A stretch of DNA of 64,000 nucleotides from positions 513,501-577,500 of the forward strand of contig NC_092570.1 of the NCBI RefSeq assembly GCF_037975245.1, given 5' to 3'. This DNA comes from Apostichopus japonicus. Lineage: Eukaryota; Echinodermata; Holothuroidea; Aspidochirotida; Stichopodidae. The translations under genes were made by a program, and so were the position numbers. Positions 13,601 to 24,334 of this stretch are shown here, one piece after another; positions within the stretch are counted from its first letter, which is position 1; each line of letters starts with the position of its first letter. The notes under the pieces were generated by a model. That model was not told the DNA's origin. It searched no databases and saw nothing but the letters and a program-made list of their open reading frames with translations.

Positions 13601-16600
13601 CCAAATAAAACTTCAGGTTTGGATGTAGATGTGTTGGGTAAATGAAAAGGCGCCGTTTACAAAAATTAACTGTCGCCTAGGTAGATTTTCTAAAGGCAAA
13701 CCATACGCAAAATCTTGGGGACTGGGTGGTAAATATCGCCTGGTGCCTGATTAATATTGTACCCCTTGTAGGTGTACCACAAAATCTTGGGGACCAGGGG
13801 GTAAAAATCGCACGGTGCCTGCTTAATAATGTACCCCTTGTAGGTGTACCACATTGAGCAGAAGAAGCATGTTGTTATTGGTAGAGTTCCATCTCATTCA
13901 TCAGCTGCTAATGTGAATATTGTTTGTCATATCTCATTGCTGTTTGCTGTACTACTTAGATTGAAGTATGTTGTTCATCCTGGCTATACCCTACAGCCTT
14001 GTGTATCACATTCATATCAGATTATTCAGTAGCATCATTGAAACCACTCTGCAGTTTTGCTGTCTGGTTAATTTCTTATGGTAATGCCTTTGTGAACTAC
14101 TTACTTAATATTGAGCCATGTTAGCATCTGTGTGGTCATTCCTCCCAGAACTACCACTGTACATAAGACAATCAGCAGAGTGGTGGTGAGAGTCAGCTGT
14201 TTAGCATCTGTTGAAGTATTACGAATGGCCAGTGCAAAGGCTATCGCACCACGTAAACCTGTGGGATTAAAATAACAGGTGGTTGTGGTTATCCAGGTTT
14301 AATTATAAACATAGCAGGTAACACTAGTCCAGGGCAAAGTACACAGGACTAGGCGAGGGAAAGGGTGGACAGATGGGTGGAAGGAAAAAACCTGCACATT
14401 TGTTGCCAGCAAATGGTGTCAAAACATGTCCAATTGGGATAGCATTTGCTAGATTTATCCAACATTTTACCAAATATACTTGCCAGTTATGTCTATCCAC
14501 CCACCCCTACCTCCTATCCCAGATACCTCTGTCCACCCACCCCTACCTCCTATCCCAGATACCTATGTCTACCCACCCCTACCTCCTATCCCAGATACCT
14601 ATGTCTACCCACCCCTACCTCCTATCCCAGATACCTCTGTCCACCCACCCCTACCTCCTATCCCAGATACCTATGTCTACCCACCCCTACCTCCTATCCC
14701 AGATACCTCTGTCCACCCACCCCTACCTCCTTTCCCAGTTACCTCTATCCACCAACCCCTACCTCCTTCCCCCTGATTGGACCTCCACCTGCACCTATAA
14801 CACTGGAAATAGACCCAAAGAAGCTGGAAAATATCATTATTATTTAATGCTTAGAAGTAGTGACAAATTTCAATGTATCATATAACAGTATGCAGTATGT
14901 GTTTGGTTAAACTATGTTAACATTAGTGACTACTTTCTTAGCAGTGTCAGTCATATCCAAAAGTCAAACCTGGAAATTTTCAAAAAAATTGAACTGTGAA
15001 GTTTTCTTCAGTATGTAAAAGAAACATAAACAAATTGTAGTGTAGAATGATGCCAACAATTTGCCAAATGAAAGCTGTATGAAACATGCAAAGCACAAAC
15101 TCTTTACATGTAAGAAGGAAGGTAGACTCTTACTGCTAAGTTAGGAGGGTAAAACTGGTAGATTATATTGATAATATTAAACCACGATTTAGTGTGATGG
15201 GAATGTCAGTCACATCTGTCAACTATCGTTGAATACCAAATTTCATCCTATAAATATCCAAATTGGACCAACATTGATCTTAAGTTTACAGCAATATTGG
15301 TCAATTTTTGCATATCTATTGAGGCTTCCAATATAGTCGCTTGACATCAGACTTTCATTCTTGTTTCTATCAATGGATGATTTACTTGGAGGTATTTCTG
15401 AAAAAGACAGGATTGAAATGATGTCACTGCTGACTGAGCTTGAATAGTCTCAGATAAAAGTTGATAATTGCAAACTCACCTGAAAACATTAACATATGTT
15501 GCACATTCCAAGGAATTTTGGTTTTTCTTCTTAGGTTAAGAAGGAAGGAGAGTGGGTAAATGTTAAAGAACCTGCCTAAAATAATACCAAGCTGGAGATA
15601 AAAAGTTAAGGAATCACAGCATCATTTTAAGGAATCACATTATGATTTTAAGAAATCAACGTATAATTTTAAGGAATCACAGTATAAGTTTAAGGAATGA
15701 ACGTATACTTTTAATGAATCACAGTATACTTTTAAGGAATCACAGTATAATTTTTAGGAATCAATGTATACTTTAAGGAATCACAGTATAATTTTAAGGG
15801 ATCACAGTATAATTTTAAGGAATGAACGTGTACTTTCAAGGAATCAAAGTATCATTTTAAGGAATCACAGTATAATTTTAAGGAATCAACGTATAATTTT
15901 AGGGATCAAAGTATCATTTTAACGAATCACAGTATAATTTTAAGGAATCACAGTATAATTTTACACACTTTCAAGTGAGGGATCATCAGTGCAAAGCAAA
16001 ATGGAGAAAGAAAACCTTTTAACCATAACAGAAAAGGGGGGGGGGGGGGGTTATGGCAGTGACTTTCAAGATATCTAAAACAAATCATTTTATATAGTTG
16101 TGTATATCACACTCATATTTGCTATTTCATGTGCAATTATATTCCATTCCTTGTTGTTTACAACAACAGGCAATTCTCTACCATGTGCATTTTGAATCTA
16201 AAGCATTCAGTTCCTTGCTATGTGTATCTAGTCTGTCAGCCAACTCCAACCTGTGGCCCAAAACACTCATGTCCTATATAAAATAATCAATTAATTGCTG
16301 TGTTTTAGAACAGGCTCATTCCTACCAGAGCCAAACACAGTTAACTCCTAGCTATATTCAATAAAACGTAACATCTAGCTATGTGAAATATCACCATTCT
16401 GCCAGCTACCAATGTTAAAACTCACTACCTAACTGTGTACCATAATACACCCAAATTCCTTTCTGCATGAATTTTCGGTCAGTCCACAACTGGCAAATTC
16501 TTTGCTATACCAACTTTTTATCTTACTTCTAGCAGAGTGAAATAAAACTTAATTTTCTACAATAAAATTCCAATTCCTAACTGTTTATGATAGCACAAAA

Positions 16601-19600
16601 TTACTCACTTTGTCATAAACAACCAAAACAGTGCAACTCCTCCCTGTGCCCAAAACAACCATTCCTCTGCTGTGTACAATAGCCCCCCACCAGCCCATCT
16701 CCACCCCACCCTCACCCTATCCCTTCTAGTTCTGTATAGTACAATGACAGTCAAATCCCTGTTGCATTCAACATACACCTCCATAATCTTTATGGACTCA
16801 GTTAAAAGGATACAAAAGCTGCAAATATGAATCCCACATTGAACTCTTGGTTCGCTAAGTTGAACATGGACAGACCCATGTAGGAAAATATAAAGCTCTC
16901 CGCTAGAAAGTTCAGCAGCTCAAAAACCTGTTGAACAAAAGGAAATCAAATCAAATCAAACAAAAGATGTGTTGATCGTGCTAAGAGCACAACAGCTCAT
17001 TAATCGCATTGGTTCAGATTCCTTGATAGTATACACTGTAATCAAACCATGATTGCTCACAGATTCACTTTAATGATACATGACATGATATCTTTAATAT
17101 TTTAAAACATGACTCTGACCATTTATCTACTAGAAAAGAGCTTCGCTCTGCATTTTCATAAAGTTACTTGAGAAAGTTATACAACTGGGGTAACTTGTAA
17201 GTCCCTTCCGTTGCTAATTGTATCAGATGAAACTCAGTTGTCATCTATAATCAAATAGTATGTGTGAACTGTACTGAACTGAACATAACTAAACAGTTCT
17301 GTTGTGAACTGAATCAAACTGTACTAATTTCAGCTGAACTGTGGAGTGTTGAACTGAGCTCACCCAAAGTGAACTAGTGTACAGAACTGACCAGCAATGA
17401 ACTGAACAGTTCTGAATTACCCATGCCCATACTAAGATCACTTTGGAATGGGTGGTGGGAAGGGTGAGGGGGGGGGATTGGAGAGGAGGCTTCACTTACC
17501 TCCCTAGTTCTCTTCTTGGACTCCTCTGATAAGTTATTGTATGTGTAATGAGCTTGAGTAACACCACAGAATAAAACAGCTACAATACCTGTGATAAAAA
17601 TTAGGTCAACAGTCAAAAGTGATACTTTCATGTACAGGTTACAAACAAATGCTCACTTAAAAGGATGAAGTTTCTTTCACTATTACAATTAAAAGTTTAA
17701 TTATTAATACAATCTTTGCAGTCCTTATCAAAACCTCTTCTTTTTATTTACTTTTTATTTTCCAGCCATTTTTCTTGTAACTACAGTCATATCAATGAAA
17801 AATTTCACTCCATAAGGCAGCCACTTTGAACCGCTCAGTGGATAGTCTCGTCAGATATGTGAACTGTTTTACAGTTGAGAGTTGACTCCAGCAATGTGAA
17901 GTTGTGGATAGTTAACTGTTTACTTGGTAGTCCATTCATAATCATATATTAACATATCATTTGTACAAGGTCTTCACATCTTATCTTTGTTCTCACGGAT
18001 TATTTCTCAGTCACCCATTTATAATATTTCACTTTATAAATATTCCATTACATAGTTTGTTTAATTTGATTTGATTGGTGTCTGTCCTCACCTGTCAGTT
18101 GAAGAGCTTCCGCTAGTAGGTAAGACATGTAGGACATGATACAGAACAGAGCCGTCTCAAGCAACGGAAATTCACGGATGTGAGTGAACTTTGTGACGTA
18201 CACAGAGAGTTAAGGAAGAAATATAAACCAACAGCTCTTACTATTACAAAGAAAACAGAGTTGGCAAACTCCTGATATGCATATCGGTGTATCCCCTCTC
18301 CAACAACTCCCCACTTTATCCCCTCTCCAACAACTCCCCACTTTATCCCCTCTCCAACAACTCCCCACTTTATCCCCTCTCCAACAACTCCCCCACTTTA
18401 TTCCCTCTCCAACAACTCCCCACTTTATCCCCTCTCCATCCACTCCCCACTCTATCCCCTCTCCAACAACTTCCCACTTTATCCCCTCTCCAACAACTCC
18501 CCACTTTATCCCCTCTCCAACAACTCCCCACTTTATCCCCTCTCCAACAACTCCCCTATTTATCCCCTCTCCAACAACTCCCCACTTTATCCCCTCTCCA
18601 ACAACTCCCCACTTTATCCCCTCTCCAACAACTCCCCACTTTATCCCCTCTCCAACAACTCCCCACTCTATCCCCACTTTATCCCCTCTCCAACAACTCC
18701 CCACTCTATCCCCTCTCCAACAACTCCCCACTTTATCCCCTCTCCAACAACTCCCCACTTTATCCCCTCTCCAAAAACTCCCCACTTTATCCCCTCTCCA
18801 ACAACTCCCTTCCGTTCTTGTCCTCTCCGCTCCACTTTTCCATCCACTCCACTTTCCTCTGCCCCTCTGCTCTATCCATTCCCCATTTTTCTCCATTCCC
18901 CCATTGCTCTCCCTTCCCTTAACTCCAACCCACCCCCTACCCTTCCCTCTCCATTTTGAATCAAAGGATATTAGAGCAGTAGCACAGCCCAAGAATGCAC
19001 CAATGCCAAAGGAGCCGAGAAATATTCCAAAGAAATTACAAAATGCTAGAAAGAAAGCCTTGGCTGTGACATTTTCATCTCCAAAGTCTTCAACGGTCCT
19101 GCAAAGAGACAAAGAGCTTGCATAGGTTCTGCATTGAAGCATGATACTGGAGGTCAGTATAGAGTTATAGACTATGTATAGACCAGGGTTTCTCTAACAA
19201 TTTCCCCCCACGAACCCCCTGTGGATGTCAGAGTTGTCCACGAACCCCCAACTTTTTGAGACACGATCTGAGTCATTATTATACTACAATAGGGATAACA
19301 GTGCTTCGTAAAAGATCAAGTTCATAGTGATATATTATAGAGTTTGTCGATAGGTACGACTTTTGTACATTACTAAACAATATGATATATCAGATTTTAG
19401 TTCAACAAAAAGTACTCTAGTCTAGTTTTGACTTTCAGAAACGTCTCACGAGCCCCCTGGGATGGACTCTGCACCCCCTGGGGGTTCATGAACCCCAGTT
19501 AGGGAACCCATGGTATGGAATATAGAGTGTTACTAACTTACTATCATGAGTTGTCCTACTAACTACAGGCATGATACTGGAGGTCAGTATAGACTTTGTA

Positions 19601-22600
19601 AAGACTACAGAGTGATACTACCATGAGTTGTCCTATTAACTACAGGCATGATACTGGAGGTCAGTATAGGCTATGTATAGACTATGAAAATGTCTCTACT
19701 TCAAATGTGCTATTAAGCCAAACTTTCTTCGATGTTTTCAAAATTGATTTATAGACTGCTGGTAAAATATACTTCTTAATCAATATGTTTACAATCATTA
19801 AGAAGTTTCAGTAAACATTTTAGAAAAGATACAAAAGGAATATTAGGTAGACTTACTTTGTGAGTACTATAGCTACTGCGTCATTGAGAACACTTTCACC
19901 AAACACTAAGATGTACATATCAACATCAACGTTCAGATCATGAAACACTGCCAGGACAGTAACTGGAAGAAAGAGAGGTTTTATTTTGATTGGAACAATT
20001 TAACTGAGTTCCAGAGAGCATCCTAGCTAAACAGACCTGTTACCTTCAAAGTAAGACAAACTAAGTTTGATAATAAACTATGATTGTCAAGTGGAGAGAT
20101 ATGAATTTTTGTGGCCAAACGTTGCTGATTTTAATTTTATTCTGTAGTTGTGTGTAATTATGACCAAGCCATCTAATAATTAACATTAAAATTCCCCGAA
20201 TGAAAATCCTAAACAAGCATTAATTTTTTGTCCCTTTACATACTGGATTATTCTGACAATTGAAATGTTGTTATATTTCACTTACCAGGATCTGTGGCTG
20301 ATATCAATGCGCCAAAGAAGAAACAATCCTGTGCTGAGAATGTTGTAAGACCCATAGCCTTAATCACAATAAGATACATAATACCCCTGGAATAGAACAA
20401 AAGAGTATTATTATAACAATCCTGTGCTGAGAATGTTGTAAGGCCCATAGCCTTAATCACAATAAGATACATAATACCCCTGCTACGCTTATCCACATTA
20501 ATACACTTTCACTAATAACATTACTGTTACTGTACATTTGAGCCGCACATCAGGCACATATCTTATATTTAATACATACACACTTTTTGAACAACTTTTT
20601 CATTTCAATATTTTCCCACTTCCTAACAAAGTGCCAGCCATGTCCACACTAAACCCTGAATTTACCTAATCAAATTATTACTTCATGTCCATATTGTAAG
20701 TTGGGTCGATATTAGCCAAGGCAGACAGGTTCAAAGAAGTGATGTAAGGTTAGGTTTACAGTAAATAGATTCACTCACCCAACTGTTAGGCAAGAAATAC
20801 AAGTTCCCAGAAAAGCAAAGGTCATGATGGATCCAAGGTTCCGAAAGAAATGTCGCTGTGGAAGAGAAAAAGGAATGGATCATTCAAGATTATCAGCATA
20901 AGGCCTAAATGGTAGCAGAACTTTCATGATCAACAGTATCAGGCCTAAATAGTAGCAGAATTTTCATGATCATCAGTATCAGGCCTTAATGGTAGCAGAA
21001 GGTTCTAAAGTGCTTTTCTGGAGGTTGTGATTCCACAAATTGTTCTTAGCTTGATTTAGAAACATTAAATTAGTCAACTAAATGTCTCCGTGTGTATCAA
21101 CAGTGTTTAGAGTGGTAGAAAAATGCTGGTTGTAATTTGAGCATGGATGATCATTATTGACTCTCCATCATAGTTGGGTGAGTTGGGGGGGGGGTGGGGG
21201 GCAATACTGATGTCCTTTAACAGTGGAAGTGCATTGTTGGCTAGGAAAATCACACATCCAAGATATTGTTAGGCTCAAAATCTCTACATAGTCATACTGT
21301 AGATTACGCAGTGGTTAGAGGCATTCAACGCAGCCATTATTATGAACTTACTTGAGAGTGATGTTAATGTTGAATGCCTCTTCCAAAGTGCTACTGAGAA
21401 TTGTTCTCATCCTTCAGTTGTGAATTATCTTGTTTTTCCTATTCCACCATGTGCTATAGAAAAGACTTGAGCAAGCCTTAAATATTAACACCAAAAAGCC
21501 AGAGGTGTTTCATCCTAATGACTTGCACTATAAACTTTGTTGTGTTTGATTTTGTTAACAGAAGACACATCTGCTTTGTTACAAATCTCTTTGATACAAT
21601 TTACCTGTATGATTTCAAATTAGTACAAGTCAGCATTTGTCAAACCTTTGTTACATCAACCTATATGAGCCAATGGGTCAGCAAGACTGTTCAACAGTGT
21701 CAATTCTTATTCAAGGAATGATAATATGTTTTCTACTCACCCTCTTGAGACTGTAACCAGCATGAAAGATTATTGGAGGCAGCAAGATATTAAAGAAGAG
21801 CTCTGGATCGAAAGATACCTATAAACAATGGCGAGAAGTTGATACCGATAAAAATAAGTCAATGTAGACTAAAAGAACAAGATTTTGAAGTACAAGAGAC
21901 ATTTGGACTAATATCATCAAAGTTAAAATAAATTTGGTATCTCTTGTGAACAGATATTATCCAGCCAGCATTACAGGTAGCTCAAGGATAAACACAACAG
22001 TGCATAGATGATGTATTAAGTACGTTAATTATGAATGGAGAAACCAATAGTGTTTAATACTGATAGAACTTATAGCCAATATTAACTCTCCATCACAGGA
22101 TGATTGGTGAGGATGATTGGTGAGGATGATTGGTGAGGATGATTGGTGAGGATGATTGGTGAGGATGATTGGTGAGGATGATTGGTGAGGATGGTTGGTG
22201 AGGATGATTGGTGAGTATGATTGGTGAGGATGGTTGGTGAGGATGGTTGGTGAGAATGATTGGTGAGAATGATTGGTGAGGATGGTTGGTGAGGACGATT
22301 GGTGAGGATGGTTGGTGAGGATGATTGGTGGGGAGCAGTTGGATCATTTCTTTCCCTCATCTGACGGATTGCTGCATAACATGGCACGATTGTTGGCGCA
22401 CTAAGGAACATCATGATTGCAATATGGTTCACAACCACAAAGAATTTTAAAACCTAATTCACAGATAACCGAACTATAGCAGCAGAGAATGCCAGATATC
22501 ATTGTACCGGTAAACATTGAGCCTTAAGCAAAGGATTAATTTGTGTGGTATTGCAAAGTATGTTACCGAACACGACATACAACATGAAAAGCTGCCTTCC

Positions 22601-23937
22601 TTCACACGCACAAAGATGTGTACCAGTGTTTGCATTCAAAGCATCATCTCATCTGATGTATGCACTAAGTTTATATGCTTCAAGATTAAATTCAAGAAAC
22701 CTAGATACTGTATTTCTACAAACCAATTAACAGTATTTGCAGTAATGTTTGTCGCTTAGTCGATAGGAATAGTTGGTGGTCAGACAAATTTCAAGTAAAA
22801 TGATAGGTCAGAAACTGACATGATGCCAAAATTTAACCAAATTTGCCTGAATTTTTCTGGACTAACCCTCCCATAGGCATCCAGTACTTATGTTGATGGA
22901 ATGGAATGTTTTGATTGGATGTTTACTATTCTCTGATGTCTGCAGTGCTCAACATGAACATCCCCAAGAAATGAAATCTTTTGCTTACCCTGTCTCCAAA
23001 TGTGTTGGTAGATACGGTGTTATTTACATCAAGGTCCTTTAAAAGTTCTTCTCTAGCGTAGGAGAAATACACAGACTGGTTGGGGGAAAATTGCAGTTGC
23101 AGGTACAGGTTTTCAGGTGGATCCAGTTCTTCCTTGCAACTCATTATGTCTGTATGTACCTTTGGCGTGCTGTGCTTCAATTCGGCAGTGAACCACACAA
23201 CAGCCCCAATGACAACACCTGCAAGATTGTCAATGCAGAGCCAAAAGTGATACTTGAATGATAAACAATATAACATTATGTTACTGTAAATGTCTTTAGT
23301 TAGTTGGTACAAAAACAACACCATGAAGACCTTAAACTATGTGCCATTTCACTGTTTAATTGTTGGATTGTGAGCGATACATACACCTAATTTTTTTCCT
23401 CCATGGCTTGAAGTTGATGCATCTATTAGCTCACTGACTGACTGAATCAATAAAAGTATGTGTATCTAGCTAACACATTGTAATCAAAAATAGGCTGAGA
23501 ATACAAAGGTCCTAGGCCTAATTAATCAATAATAATATTAATACTGCAACCTATGCCTAAGAGTAAGACCCTAAGTTAGGCTTAGTGTTAGCCTATATAG
23601 GCCTACCATTACTCTTCAAAATATACTAACCATAAATCATGGCCAGACCCGTTTCGTGAATGAACCTGAACCTATGCTGTTTGAAGAGCCATATTGTAAG
23701 GATTGTTAGCACTAACAAGAATAAAAAGAGTAAGAGATTTAGCGAGTCCAGGCGATGCTGACTTTGTACAAGGTTATCGGCAAGCTCATTGACCTGGTCC
23801 ATGTTGCAGTCATCTTGCCCTCTCAATTTCAATGACCAAAGACAAATGAAAAGAAGGATAATGACAGCTTTTTGAAGAAACCTCATGGTAACGATAATGG
23901 ATGTTCTTTGAATATTATTAAAGTTACGGTTGATCAT
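10663..23937 (-). CDS. SLC9A6/7/9: Endosomal Na+/H+ exchanger, NHE6/7/9 type, 16 coding exons
   Basis: Organellar Na+(K+)/H+ antiporter setting endosome pH. Coding exons: 23937-23631, 23218-22989, 21818-21741, 20855-20779, 20386-20286, 19962-19857, 19098-18972, 18197-18092, 17588-17500, 16927-16814, 15591-15480, 14258-14105, 12532-12475, 12168-12089, 11413-11320, 10875-10663. Phases agree throughout, giving 681 residues (664 if Met18 at 23886 is used, which directly precedes a signal-like hydrophobic segment). Diagnostic pieces: [26 protein letters not shown]; the ion-site loop [53 protein letters not shown]; and a C-terminal GDHQLAVRG like the GDHELVIRG of NHE6. Introns 7, 10 and 14 carry U12-type signals. 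Several introns are filled with minisatellites. Family assignment is firm; the 6/7/9 subtype is not resolved. Confidence 0.95.
11414..12088 (-). other. U12-type GT-AG intron 14 of the exchanger gene
   Basis: The donor after 12089 reads GTATCCTTT, the minor-spliceosome 5' consensus. The 3' end carries TTCCTTGAC at 11434-11426, matching the U12 branch consensus TTCCTTRAC, with the branch A 13 nt before the intron end. The join keeps phase 2 and gives [14 protein letters not shown], resembling the family. Confidence 0.85.
12328..12392. repeat. CCCT simple repeat in an exchanger intron
   Basis: Tract of TCCC/TACC tetramers, strongly pyrimidine-biased on the + strand, in intron 13 close behind exon 13. 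Glycine-rich and proline-rich open frames across it are artefacts. Confidence 0.85.
12905..13890 (+). repeat. Dispersed repeat family with DR1 motif (copy 1, composite)
   Basis: Head GGTTTCGATGATAATTG at about 12916, a short TG-rich stretch, then two ~150-bp subunits containing CTCAAGAAGGGAAGCTTGG, ACCACATTGAG and GGAGGTCAAAGGTCATTTGG. The second subunit has an exact AGGTCAAAGGTCA at 13218-13230. A further 77-bp tandem pair (about 13711-13850) ends in the same ACCACATTGAGCAGAAGAAGC motif. Sister copies lie at 24.3-25.1 kb (+), 35.4-35.9 kb (-) and 52.3-52.8 kb (-). Non-coding; family name unknown to me. Confidence 0.75.
14487..14775. repeat. 36-bp minisatellite, about 8 units
   Basis: Unit built on CACCCACCCCTACCTCCTAT followed by CCCAGATACCT. 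The period is 36 bp, so all three forward frames stay open and give 98-170 residue proline-rich frames; these are artefacts. It lies inside intron 11 of the exchanger gene. Confidence 0.9.
15605..15965 (-). repeat. 21-22 bp tandem array made of U12 branch-site copies
   Basis: About 17 units. Read on the transcribed strand each centres on GATTCCTTAAA or a variant; about ten of the 17 keep TTCCTTAA exactly. The unit nearest the splice acceptor is the apparent functional branch site itself (TTCCTTAAC, 15613-15605), and the array extends upstream from it inside the intron. Confidence 0.9.
16031..16050. repeat. Poly-G tract
   Basis: Run of about 18 G residues on the + strand, inside exchanger intron 10 beside the tandem array. 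Similar homopolymer tracts occur at about 46334 (C) and 46440 (G). Confidence 0.9.
18198..18971 (-). other. U12-type AT-AC intron 7 of the exchanger gene
   Basis: The intron begins ATATCCTTT (18971 downward), the AT-AC minor-intron donor consensus. The branch site TTCCTTAAC is exact at 18217-18209, and the intron ends GTAC with the branch A 12 nt before the end. No usable GT donor lies near the exon end. This AT-AC join is phase 0 and gives [18 protein letters not shown], matching the family segment TALVTKFTKLREFQLLE. Confidence 0.92.
18290..18812. repeat. 27-bp minisatellite, about 19 units, inside the AT-AC intron
   Basis: Unit CTTTATCCCCTCTCCAACAA followed by CTCCCCA. It fills two thirds of the 774-bp intron. 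The transcribed strand is G-rich (GGGG runs every 7-12 nt). Since 27 is a multiple of three, frames of 211-310 residues are open on both strands; they are not genes. Confidence 0.93.
19139..19700. repeat. ~75-bp repeat, three units, one split by a transposon
   Basis: GCATGATACTGGAGGTCAGT recurs at about 19139, 19569 and 19644, each followed by a stretch ending GAGTTGTCCTA.TAACTACAG. The first unit is interrupted by the hAT-like element at 19184-19512; removing it restores the period approximately. Confidence 0.8.
19184..19512. mobile_element. Non-autonomous hAT-like element, 329 bp
   Basis: Ends CAGGGTTTCTCTAAC and, reverse-complemented, CATGGGTTCCCTAAC, the imperfect inverted repeat typical of short hAT elements. 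Flanks GTATAGAC (19176-19183) and GTATGGAA (19513-19520) match at 6 of 8 positions, consistent with an aged 8-bp target duplication. No coding content. Confidence 0.7.
20321..20485 (-). pseudogene. Tandem partial duplication of exchanger exon 5
   Basis: The first ~64 bp of exon 5, starting GGGTATTATGTATC, occur twice: in the true exon (20386 downward) and again about 97 bp upstream on the transcribed strand (20484-20420), with one substitution. The copy encodes [21 protein letters not shown]. It keeps a CAG before its first base but lacks a good pyrimidine tract, and it ends before the true donor with no strong GT donor. Near identity implies a recent event. Probably a non-functional pseudo-exon. 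Confidence 0.85.
20891..21003. repeat. 40-bp repeat, 2.5 units
   Basis: AGGCCTAAATGGTAGCAGAA with TTTCATGATCA recurs three times at 40-bp spacing, in intron 3 of the exchanger gene just upstream of exon 4 on the transcribed strand. Confidence 0.8.
22095..22335. repeat. 13-bp minisatellite, about 18 units
   Basis: Unit GAGGATGATTGGT with G/A variants. Three units make 39 bp, so reverse frames of 84-118 residues (repeating [11 protein letters not shown]) stay open by arithmetic. It lies in exchanger intron 2. Confidence 0.92.
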
Positions 23938-24334
23938 CCACTTTTATTTTTAATTGTCTGGTTACTGGCTGAGGAGACACTTGTCAACATTCGGCTTTTG
24001 GCGCATGACGAAAATTACCAATAAGTAAATAAATAAAAGAACACAGCCCCTTTTTAAGAGAGACCGTTTAAGGAGATAGTTTTATGCTAGTTTAGCAAAT
24101 TGAGTATTCTAACGGTGCAAATTCCTAAAAGAGTGACGTTAAAGTACAAAATTAAATATTAATTTATTGTAGATCTTAAGAAAACACTGCTTATAGTCCA
24201 AGTTGTACTTCTATACCACTTGTCTCCTTAACAAATGACATTTTCAATTTCTATGAGCTACTGTAAGATGTTACACGGAAATCATGTACGATAGAGTTCG
24301 CTGGGTTGATGCAAGTTGCAGCACTGAGCTGTTT

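Larger units (their letters stand above)
15592..16813 (-). other. U12-type GT-AG intron 10 of the exchanger gene
   Basis: Exon 10 ends at 16814 and the intron opens with GTATCCTTT, the U12 donor consensus. The branch site TTCCTTAAC is exact at 15613-15605, with the branch A 14 nt from the intron end; the acceptor is CCAG. The join is phase 0 and gives [18 protein letters not shown], matching the AFVAIFLGRAANIYPLS region of NHE6 as I remember it. Confidence 0.88.

Noticed and set aside
14373-14885. Proline-rich 98-170 residue frames
   Set aside because: 36-bp minisatellite artefact inside an intron on the other strand.
18210-19142. Open frames of 211-310 residues on both strands across the 27-bp array
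   Set aside because: Repeat period is a multiple of three, so frames stay open automatically. Only 19098-18972 within it is coding, as exchanger exon 7.
22082-22438. His/Pro/Ser-rich reverse frames
   Set aside because: 13-bp repeat (39 bp per three units) in exchanger intron 2; no splice support.
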